DNA from: Solirubrobacteraceae bacterium | Lineage (GTDB): Bacteria; Actinomycetota; Thermoleophilia; Solirubrobacterales; Solirubrobacteraceae | Reading direction: 5' to 3' | Length of the DNA stretch: 64,000 bases | Assembly (NCBI GenBank): GCA_017882455.1 | Contig: JADGPL010000001.1 | Location: forward strand, 1 to 64,000 | Part shown: one piece after another, positions 50,513 through 56,830 of the stretch | Layout of the letters: the number at the start of each line of letters is the position of its first letter | Position numbering within the stretch: the first letter of the stretch is position 1 | Made by a program: the position numbers and the translations under genes | Notes under the pieces: model-generated | Seen by the model: only the letters and a program-made list of their open reading frames with translations | The model's database searches: none | What the model was told of the DNA's origin: nothing

Positions 50513-50998
50513 CTACTCGAGGCCGACGTCGATCTTGGTGATCTTGAGCTTGCGCGCCGGACCGCGCGGGACCTTCACGGCGACCGTGTCGTTGCGCTTG
50601 TGGCCGAGCAGGGCCCGCCCCACGGGCGACTCGTTGGAGAGCTTGTGCTCGTCCGGCTTGGCCTCGGCCGAGCCCACGATCGTGTACTTCACCGACTTGC
50701 CCGTCTTTTCGTCCTTGACGTGCACCACCGAGCCAACCTGAACCACGTCGGTGGAGAGATCCTTGGCCTCGATGACCGTGGCCATGCGGAGCTTCTCCTG
50801 GAGCTGGGCGATCCTGCTCTCGACCATCGCCTGCTCGTTCTTGGCGTCGTCGTACTCGGAGTTCTCTGCGATGTCGCCGAACTCCCGTGCCTCCTTGATG
50901 CGCTGGGCGACCTCCCGGCGCTTCTCGGTCGAGAGCAGCTCGAGCTCGTCGTTGAGCTTCTTCAGACCTTCTGGAGTGAGGATGACGTCCTTCGGCAT
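50513..50998 (-). CDS. greA: Transcription elongation factor GreA
   Basis: The 161-residue protein has the N-terminal coiled coil with the catalytic tip (REFGDIAENSEYDDAKNEQ). The C-terminal FKBP-like domain follows (VGSAEAKPDEHKLSNESPVGRALLGHKRNDTVAVKVP). It stimulates RNA cleavage in backtracked RNA polymerase. The ATG at 50998 has GAGGGT upstream and fits MPKDVILTPEG, better than a longer in-frame start. It heads the greA-lysS pair. Confidence 0.95.
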   Translation of the reverse strand: MPKDVILTPEGLKKLNDELELLSTEKRREVAQRIKEAREFGDIAENSEYDDAKNEQAMVESRIAQLQEKLRMATVIEAKDLSTDVVQVGSVVHVKDEKTGKSVKYTIVGSAEAKPDEHKLSNESPVGRALLGHKRNDTVAVKVPRGPARKLKITKIDVGLE

Positions 50999-51040
50999 GT
51001 GACCCTCGATTGCGGGTTGGTGGTCCGGTCGCACGACACA

Positions 51041-51062
51041 CAAAACCCCGCTCTTAGCGGGG
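51041..51062 (-). terminator. Rho-independent terminator after dus
   Basis: On the minus strand CCCCGCT-AAG-AGCGGGG forms a 7-bp stem with a 3-nt loop, followed by TTTTG. It lies 68 bp after the dus stop and 43 bp before the greA ATG, so it separates the two transcription units. Confidence 0.8.
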
Positions 51063-51129
51063 ACGTCGCGACCGAAGGGCTGCAGCGAGCGCAGCAGTAT
51101 AGCGGGGCTTCTCGCGCCTGTTGCAAGAC

Positions 51130-52161
51130 TCAGGCGGATTGGGCGACGGCCTGACGATCGAGGCCGAGTAGACCGCGCGCCCGGGCCAACGTGTCGGCCC
51201 TCTGCAGCGACTCCTGCAGCTGCCTCGCCGCTGCGGGCTCGAGCCGCAGGCGGACCACGTACCAGGGGTAGAACTTGCGCAGGTAGCGGGTCGCACGGGG
51301 CTCGCCCAGGTGCTCGACCGCGCAGTCGATCGTCCAGTCGAGCTCGTTCAGCACCTCCTCACGCGTGGGCTCGCTGACGCGACCGTGCAGTAGCTCGGCG
51401 AACAGCCACGGGTTCCCCAGCGCGCCGCGGGCGAGCATCACGGCGGCCGCGCCCGTGGCGGCGAACGCCTCGCGCACGTGCTCGGCGTCGCTCAGACCCC
51501 CCGTCAGGATCACCGGCGCCGGCAGCGACTCCACCAGGCGCCCGGCGAGCTGATAGTCGGGCGTGCCCTTGTGGTGCACGGCCGCCGAGCGCGGGTGAAA
51601 CGCGATCGCCGCCACCCCCGCCTCGGCCACCAGGCGGTGCGCCAGATCGAACCCGCTCTCATCCCCCGCGCGCAGGCCCGAGCGCAGCTTCACGGTGACC
51701 GGAGCCGGAACCCGTCGGTCCTCGCCCGCGCCCTCGACTGCGGCGCGAGCCACCGCGACCGCCCGATCGGGGTCGGCGAGCAGCGCGGCGCCCGCTCCGG
51801 TCTTCTGCACCTTGGGCACCGGGCAGCCCATGTTGATGTCGATCACGTCCGCTCCGGCCGCCGCCACGTGGGCTGCAGCCGAGCGCATCTTCTCGGGGTC
51901 TTCGCCGAAGAGCTGGATCGAGACGGGACCGTAACGACGCTCGCGCGGGTCGATTCGCAGCATCTCGTTGCAGGTCTTCTCGTTGCCGTAGTGGATGGCG
52001 TGGGAGGAGACCATCTCCGAGACGGCCATGCCGGCGCCGTAGCGCTTGGCCTGCAGGCGCACGAACCAGTTGCCCACGCCCGCGAGCGGGGCGAGCATCA
52101 CGCGGTTGGGAACCCGCAGCGAGCCGAGCATCCATGGGTCGGTGAGAGCGGCCGCCGTCAT
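51130..52161 (-). CDS. dus: tRNA-dihydrouridine synthase
   Basis: The 343-residue protein has the Dus signatures MLAPLAGVGNWFVRLQAKRYG and PVSIQLFGEDPEKM. The catalytic Cys lies in DINMGCPVPKVQKTGAGAALL, and AFHPRSAAVHHKGTPDY and TGGLSDAEHVREAFAATGAAAVMLARGALGNPW follow. It reduces uridines in tRNA to dihydrouridine using FMN and NADPH. Sequence is closest to the DusB type. The ATG is preceded by CATAAT at six bases. A tandem repeat lies upstream. Confidence 0.94.
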   Translation of the reverse strand: MTAAALTDPWMLGSLRVPNRVMLAPLAGVGNWFVRLQAKRYGAGMAVSEMVSSHAIHYGNEKTCNEMLRIDPRERRYGPVSIQLFGEDPEKMRSAAAHVAAAGADVIDINMGCPVPKVQKTGAGAALLADPDRAVAVARAAVEGAGEDRRVPAPVTVKLRSGLRAGDESGFDLAHRLVAEAGVAAIAFHPRSAAVHHKGTPDYQLAGRLVESLPAPVILTGGLSDAEHVREAFAATGAAAVMLARGALGNPWLFAELLHGRVSEPTREEVLNELDWTIDCAVEHLGEPRATRYLRKFYPWYVVRLRLEPAAARQLQESLQRADTLARARGLLGLDRQAVAQSA

Positions 52162-52167
52162 GTACTC

Positions 52168-52173
52168 ATTATG
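52168..52173 (-). promoter_or_regulatory. -10 element (leaderless) of dus, with upstream inverted repeat
   Basis: The minus strand reads CATAAT, six bases, then the ATG at 52161. GTATA and TATAC with an 8-bp gap (52190-52207) lie just upstream and could be an operator. Confidence 0.5.
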
Positions 52174-52229
52174 TCCCGTGCGCAGCGGTGTATAGCAATG
52201 GTTATACGGGCGGCTCTTGGTTGATTCCT

Positions 52230-52270
52230 CCCGCTCGGAGCTCGTCCCGCTCGGAGCTCGGCCCGCTTGG
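52230..52270. repeat. 16-bp tandem repeat, about 2.6 copies
   Basis: CCCGCTCGGAGCTCG plus one base (T, then G) occurs at 52230 and 52246, then a partial copy CCCGCTTGG at 52262. It lies between the coaX stop and the dus promoter. Each copy contains GAGCTC. Confidence 0.75.
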
Positions 52271-52293
52271 AACGCCCGACGAGAGACGCTTTT

Positions 52294-53058
52294 TCAGCTG
52301 TTGCGCTCGTGCAGCAGGCGCAACCCGGTGAGGGTGAGCAGGTCGTCGACCTCCTCGATCTCCTCGGTGTAGGGCACCACCAGCCGCGCCAGCCCGCCGG
52401 TGGCGATCACCGATGTGCGCTCTCCGAGCTCGTCGTAGAGGCGGCGCAGGATCGCGTCGATGGCGCCTGCGTAGCCGTAGACCACCCCCGAGCGGATCGC
52501 GTCGATCGTGTTCTTCCCGATCACGCTGCGGGGCGGGGCGAGGTCGACCTTGGGCAGCCGGGCGCCCCGCTCGGAGAGCGCTTCGAGCGAGATCTCGATT
52601 CCGGTCATGAGCGACCCGCCGAGATACTCGCCGTCGCGAGAGACCACGTCGAAGGTGGTTGCGGTCCCGAAGTCCACGCACACCACCGGCCCGCCGAAGC
52701 GCTCGCGGATGGCCACGGCGTTGACGAGCCTGTCGGCGCCGATCTCGCGCGGGTTGTCGTAGCGGATGGCCATCCCCGTCTTGGTCCCGGGTCCGACCGC
52801 CAGCATCTCGTGGCCCAGGTAGCGCGCTGCCATGGCCATCCACTCGGGCTCCAGCTGCGGGACGGTCGAGGAGACGATCGAGGAGTCGAGGTCGGCGAAG
52901 CCGTAGCCGCGCAGCTCGAGCAGGTTGTGCAGCGCCGCCCCCAGCTCGTCGGCGGTGGACTGGCGCACGGTGGCAAAGCGCCAGTGCTCGAGCAGCTCCT
53001 CGCCGCGGTAGGCACCGAAGTGGGTCTGCGTGTTCCCGACATCCACGGCGAGCAGCAT
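52294..53058 (-). CDS. coaX: Type III pantothenate kinase
   Basis: The 254-residue protein has the CoaX motifs LLAVDVGNTQTHFGAYRG at the N-terminus, EIGADRLVNAVA, CVDFGTATTFDVVSRDGEYLGGSLMTGI and SVIGKNTIDAIRSGVVYG. It phosphorylates pantothenate, the first step to coenzyme A. Length and motifs are normal. The ATG lies eight bases after CATAAT. It is divergent from the GST-like gene across a short shared promoter. Confidence 0.95.
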   Translation of the reverse strand: MLLAVDVGNTQTHFGAYRGEELLEHWRFATVRQSTADELGAALHNLLELRGYGFADLDSSIVSSTVPQLEPEWMAMAARYLGHEMLAVGPGTKTGMAIRYDNPREIGADRLVNAVAIRERFGGPVVCVDFGTATTFDVVSRDGEYLGGSLMTGIEISLEALSERGARLPKVDLAPPRSVIGKNTIDAIRSGVVYGYAGAIDAILRRLYDELGERTSVIATGGLARLVVPYTEEIEEVDDLLTLTGLRLLHERNS

Positions 53059-53084
53059 CGGCGACCATTATGCTCGGCGGCGCA

Positions 53085-53837
53085 ATGGCCGCGAGTCCCC
53101 CCAAGCTGTACGTGCTCCCCGGCTCGCATCCCTGCGCCGCCGTGGAAGCCGCGCTGAGGCTCAAGGGCATCGCCTTCCGGCGCGTGGACCTGCTGCCGAT
53201 GGTCCCGGTGATCGTCGGCCCGATCCTCTACGGCGGAACCACGGTGCCGGGCATGCGCCTGGACGGCGAGCGCCTGGTGGGATCCAGGCCGATAATGCGC
53301 CGGCTCGACGCCCTGGTCAGCGACCCGCCGCTGCTGCCGGCGCCCGGAGACCCCGAGTACGCACGGGTGCTCGAGGCGGAGCGCTGGGGCGATGAGGTCC
53401 TGCAGAGCGTCCCGCGGCGGATCATCGACGCCGCCTTCCTGCGCTGTCCCGCGGCGATCGAGAGCTATGCGGCAGATGCCAAGCTGCCGCTGCCACGTGC
53501 GCTCTTGCGTCCGGCGCTGCCGATGACGGCGAAGGTGATGGCGATGAAGAACAAGGCACGCGACGAGAACGCACGTGCGGACCTGGCGGCGCTCCCGCGC
53601 CAGCTGGAGCGAATCGACGGCTGGATCGCCGACGGGCTGCTCGGCGGCGAGCAGCCCAACGCCGCCGACCTGCAGATCGGCAGCTCGATCCGCCTGCTGA
53701 TGAGCATCGGCGACCTCCGGCCGTTGATCGAGGGTCGCCCGGCGGCGGCGCTCACGCGCTTCTTCGCGCCGATGGTCGGCGAGGTTCCGTCCGGTGCGCT
53801 CCCGGCGGAGTGGCTGACCGCCACGGCCATCGCCTAG
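53085..53837 (+). CDS. Glutathione S-transferase-like protein
   Basis: The 250-residue protein has a thioredoxin-like N-terminal domain (KLYVLPGSHPCAAVEAALRLKGIAFRRVDLLPM, then TTVPGMRLDGERLVGS). A helical C-terminal domain follows with GEQPNAADLQIGSSIRLL, the GST_C pattern. Actinobacteria use mycothiol rather than glutathione, so the thiol partner is uncertain. The ATG at 53070 is an alternative start in the same frame. TATGCT ten bases upstream is a candidate -10. Confidence 0.8.
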   Translation: MAASPPKLYVLPGSHPCAAVEAALRLKGIAFRRVDLLPMVPVIVGPILYGGTTVPGMRLDGERLVGSRPIMRRLDALVSDPPLLPAPGDPEYARVLEAERWGDEVLQSVPRRIIDAAFLRCPAAIESYAADAKLPLPRALLRPALPMTAKVMAMKNKARDENARADLAALPRQLERIDGWIADGLLGGEQPNAADLQIGSSIRLLMSIGDLRPLIEGRPAAALTRFFAPMVGEVPSGALPAEWLTATAIA

Positions 53838-53840
53838 CCG

Positions 53841-53950
53841 TCAGAGACGCAACACCAAAGCACGAACAACCGTCACGGCTGCGCCCTGCGGCGGGGTCAC
53901 GACCAGCTTCACGCTCACGACAAGACGCCGATGACGCTCGAGGGCGCTCT
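53841..53950 (-). pseudogene. Possible remnant of a secreted repeat protein C-terminus
   Basis: The minus strand encodes an open segment ending LERHRRLVVSVKLVVTPPQ then GAAVTVVRALVLRL and a TGA at 53841. This is the characteristic end of secreted Ig-like or delta-60 proteins of this group (compare RRLLRRHRRVVTVRVSVSA at the end of the 32548 gene). No signal peptide or longer matching frame is found upstream, where the ECF sigma promoter lies. It looks like the 3' scrap of a deleted gene. Confidence 0.4.
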
Positions 53951-54011
53951 TGGCTCTGGGCGCTCGTCGATCCTTCCCGGCGCTACAGTCGCCTGGCGGG
54001 GCCACGCGCGG

Positions 54012-54614
54012 ATGAGCGTGGGATTCTCCGCAGACGCCATGCGCACACTCGATCCGCAGTCCCTGAGCAAGCACGTGGACCGCCTCTACCGCGCCGCGTG
54101 GGCGCTGTGCGGCTCGCGCGAGGACGCCGAGGATCTCGTCCAGGAGACCTTCGCCAGGGTGCTCTCGCGTCCCCGGGTGATCCGGGGCGAGGACGAGGTC
54201 TACTACCTGATGCGCGTGCTGCGCAACACGTTCCTGACGAGCCTGCGCACGGCTTCGCGACGGCCGGTCACCGTCGCCACGCTCGAGGACGTGGTCACGG
54301 CCGATCCCAAGCCGATGGGCCGGCCCGAGCGGGCGCTCGAGGTCCAGGAGCTCTATGCGACGATCGCCGAGCTGCCGGAGGACTTCCGCCTTGCACTGGT
54401 GGCGGTGGACGTGCTCGGGCTGTCATACCGCGAGGCATCGCGGGCCCTGCGCGTGCGCGAGTCCACGCTCACCACTCGCCTGTTCCGCGCGCGCAAGCAG
54501 GTGGCGGCGCGCCTCACGCCCGAGCCCGAGCCGCCGTCCGAGGCGAAGACGATCTCTCCGCCACAGCGGCAAGAGACGGACCCCAGCGGAGTCCTATGGG
54601 GTAGAGGCACCTGA
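54012..54614 (+). CDS. ECF-type RNA polymerase sigma factor
   Basis: The 200-residue protein has region 2 (DRLYRAAWALCGSREDAEDLVQETFARVL, VYYLMRVLRNTFLTSLRTASRR). Region 4 follows (LPEDFRLALVAVDVLGLSYREASRALRVRESTLTTRLFRARKQV). The ATG at 54012 is preferred; an ATG at 54039 is possible. TACAGT about 20 bases upstream is a candidate -10. The stop overlaps the next gene's ATG by one base (TGATG). The downstream membrane protein and COG4315 protein likely belong to its stimulon. Confidence 0.92.
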   Translation: MSVGFSADAMRTLDPQSLSKHVDRLYRAAWALCGSREDAEDLVQETFARVLSRPRVIRGEDEVYYLMRVLRNTFLTSLRTASRRPVTVATLEDVVTADPKPMGRPERALEVQELYATIAELPEDFRLALVAVDVLGLSYREASRALRVRESTLTTRLFRARKQVAARLTPEPEPPSEAKTISPPQRQETDPSGVLWGRGT

Positions 54615-55300
54615 TGAGCCCACGACGCCCCGACGACGAAACCGAGCTGATCGAGCTGATCCGCTCGATCGACGTGCGCGCCCCCGAGGCGCTTCACCGC
54701 CGCACCGAGGCCCTCATAGCCGAGCACGCCGCGGGCGCGCGCGGGCCCACGTGGACGGCCCGTCCCCGCATGACCCTGCGCGTCGGCGGCTCGCTCGCGC
54801 TCGTGGCCGCCGTCGCGATCGCCCTCGCGCTGATCCTCGGCGGCGGAGGCTCTTCCCGGCTGCAGGTCCGCGAGGCGGCTGCCCTGACGTTGCGCGCGGC
54901 GACCGCAAGCGCTCCGGGCGAGAGCCCGAGCACGCGCGCACAGCTCGCGGCAGCGGTCGACGGCGTCGCCTTCCCCTATTGGGAAGAGCGCTTCGGCTGG
55001 CGCGCAAGCGGCTCGCGCAGCGACCGTATGGGCGGGCGTTCGGTGCGCACCGTCTTCTACACCGACGGTCGCGGGCGGCGGGTCGGCTATGCGATCGTGG
55101 CGGGCACGCCCGCGCCGAGCGTGGCGGGCGGAGTGATTCGCCGTCGCGGCGGCACCCAGTATCGGCTGCTCGTCGAGAACGGCAGTCGTGTGGTCGTGTG
55201 GCTCCGTGACGGGCACCTGTGCATCGTGGGGGGCCGGGGCGTGAGCGACGCCACGCTGCTGCGCCTGGCGAGCTGGGACGCCGGCGCCACCGTCGCCTGA
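54614..55300 (+). CDS. Membrane-anchored putative anti-sigma factor
   Basis: The 228-residue protein has a cytoplasmic N-terminus of about 52 residues (helical, acidic: DDETELIELIRSIDVRAPEAL) and one membrane segment at about 55-75 (GGSLALVAAVAIALALILGGG). An extracellular C-terminal domain of about 150 residues follows. Coupling to the sigma gene and topology suggest an anti-sigma factor that senses an external signal. There is no zinc HxxxCxxC motif. The outer domain ends with VVVWLRDGHLCIVGG and is not recognised. Confidence 0.75.
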   Translation: MSPRRPDDETELIELIRSIDVRAPEALHRRTEALIAEHAAGARGPTWTARPRMTLRVGGSLALVAAVAIALALILGGGGSSRLQVREAAALTLRAATASAPGESPSTRAQLAAAVDGVAFPYWEERFGWRASGSRSDRMGGRSVRTVFYTDGRGRRVGYAIVAGTPAPSVAGGVIRRRGGTQYRLLVENGSRVVVWLRDGHLCIVGGRGVSDATLLRLASWDAGATVA

Positions 55301-55413
55301 GCGAGGCCCGGGAAGATCGCCGCCGTGGCGGCGTCTTTGGTTGTGAAGCGGGTCAAGAGCCGCTCGACGGGTGCGATCGTGCCCGTCCAACCACCACCTT
55401 CGGAGGAACCTCC

Positions 55414-55881
55414 ATGAAGCGAATCCACCTCATCCTGGCCGGCGTCCTGACCCTCGCCACGAGCGCCGCGACGGTCGCAAGCGCCCAGCAGCGGGTCGCG
55501 CCGGCGCACGCGAGCCGGGCGGCGATGGTCTCGCAGCGTCAGACCGGGCTGGGCAAGATCCTCGTCAGCGCCTCCGGACGCACCCTGTACGAGTTCACCA
55601 GGGATCGCGCCAACAGGGACACGTGCGCGTCGATCAGCGGATGCCCGGAAGCGTGGCCGCCGCTGCAGAGCTCCGGCAGGCCGCTCGCCGGCTCGGGCGT
55701 GCGCTCCTCGCTGCTGTCCACGATCACCCTTCGCGGGGGGATCAAACAGGTCACCTACGCCGGCCACCCCCTCTACCTCTACAGCGGCGACAGCGGCCCC
55801 GGCGAAACCTCCTACGTCGGAGAACGGGCCTTCGGCGGCAACTGGTACGCGATCAACTCATCCGGACGCACGGTGAAGTAG
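55414..55881 (+). CDS. Secreted COG4315/PF03640-type repeat protein
   Basis: The 155-residue protein has a signal peptide (MKRIHLILAGVLTLATSAAT, cleavage near ASAQQ) and two tandem repeats. They are GKILVSASGRTLYEFTRDR with CASISGCPEAWPPLQ, and VTYAGHPLYLYSGDSGPGE with GGNWYAIN. This is the YxLYxF..D and CxxxCxxxWPP pattern of the family. Function is unknown, although members are linked to stress and envelope regulons. GGAGGAAC precedes the ATG. It probably belongs to the regulon of the ECF sigma factor upstream. Confidence 0.85.
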   Translation: MKRIHLILAGVLTLATSAATVASAQQRVAPAHASRAAMVSQRQTGLGKILVSASGRTLYEFTRDRANRDTCASISGCPEAWPPLQSSGRPLAGSGVRSSLLSTITLRGGIKQVTYAGHPLYLYSGDSGPGETSYVGERAFGGNWYAINSSGRTVK

Positions 55882-55926
55882 CCGCCATCGGGCAGCTACT
55901 TCGATCGGAGTCGCACTGCCCAGGGC

Positions 55927-56430
55927 TCAGCCGCTGGGCAGGTCCAGGGGCGGGCCTGCCCAGCGCACCCCCTCCTGCAGGGGCAGCGCCGCGAGCGCGT
56001 CGGCGAGGCGTCTGCCGTCGGGCGCGCTCAGCTCGAAGTCGAGCTCGAGCGCCGGGATCAGGACGAAGCGGCGGCTGAGCAGCTGCTCGTGCGGCAGCTT
56101 CATGCGCTCGTGCTCCAGCACCTGCGTCCCGAGCAGCAGGATGTCGATGTCGATCGCGCGGGGGCCATGGCGGAGCCCGTCCTGCGCGCGGCCCAGCTCG
56201 CGCTCGATCCGCTTGACCACGTCGAGCAGCTCGAGCGGCCCGAGGGCGCTGCGGACGCGAACGCAGGCGTTGAGGAAGCTCGGCTGGTCGAGCACCTCGC
56301 CGACGGGATCGGTGTCGTAGACCGAGGATGAGGCCAGCACCTCGACGCCCGCGACCGCCAGAGCGTCGACGGCCCCCTGCAGATGAGCGCGTCGCTCGCC
56401 CACGTTCGAGCCGAGGCCGAGCAGCCCCAC
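55927..56430 (-). CDS. folK: 2-amino-4-hydroxy-6-hydroxymethyldihydropteridine pyrophosphokinase
   Basis: The 167-residue protein has LLGLGSNVGERRAHLQGAV at the N-terminus, SSSVYDTDPVGEVLDQPSFLNACVRV and the signature LRHGPRAIDIDILLLG, followed by LPHEQLLSRRFVLIPALEL. It adds pyrophosphate to the pterin in folate synthesis. The GTG start is close to the core. folP and folB lie about 2.6 kb upstream, separated by an MMPL transporter and a SnoaL-like gene on the same strand. Confidence 0.95.
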   Translation of the reverse strand: MGLLGLGSNVGERRAHLQGAVDALAVAGVEVLASSSVYDTDPVGEVLDQPSFLNACVRVRSALGPLELLDVVKRIERELGRAQDGLRHGPRAIDIDILLLGTQVLEHERMKLPHEQLLSRRFVLIPALELDFELSAPDGRRLADALAALPLQEGVRWAGPPLDLPSG

Positions 56431-56434
56431 GTCG

Positions 56435-56830
56435 TCAGGAGCGCGTGGTCTGCAGGCCGGCCGCTGCCGCCTTCTCGCCCATCGCCTGTGCGAAGGGGAT
56501 CAGGCCGGAGAGCGGGCGCACCATCACGGTGAAGTCGGCGATCAGCCCATCCTCGTCGAGGCGCAGCAGGTCGATCCCCTCGAGCTCCTTGCCCTCGACG
56601 CTCGCGCGGAAGATGAGCGCGTGCGCGCCGTCGGTGAAGAGCTCGTCGGTGTATCGAAAGTCCTCGAAGGTCTGCGCCACGAGCTCGAGCAGGCGCGTGA
56701 CGGTCTCGCGGCCGATGAACGGATGGAAGGTCACGGGACTGTGAAAGACGATGTCGGGCGCGAGCAGCGCACTGACGGCGTCGAGATCCTGACGCTCCAC
56801 CGCAGCGCGGAAGTCGCCGGCCGCGCTCAT
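56435..56830 (-). CDS. SnoaL/NTF2-like small protein
   Basis: The 131-residue protein has the cone-fold pattern: DFRAAVERQDLDAVSALLAPDIVFHSPVTFHPFIGRETV, LVAQTFEDFRYTDELFTDG, GIDLLRLDEDGLIADFTVMVRPL. Members bind or transform small hydrophobic molecules. The ATG overlaps the MMPL stop by 4 bp (ATGA), so the pair is coupled. folK follows 4 bp downstream. The role in a folate cluster is not evident. Confidence 0.82.
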   Translation of the reverse strand: MSAAGDFRAAVERQDLDAVSALLAPDIVFHSPVTFHPFIGRETVTRLLELVAQTFEDFRYTDELFTDGAHALIFRASVEGKELEGIDLLRLDEDGLIADFTVMVRPLSGLIPFAQAMGEKAAAAGLQTTRS

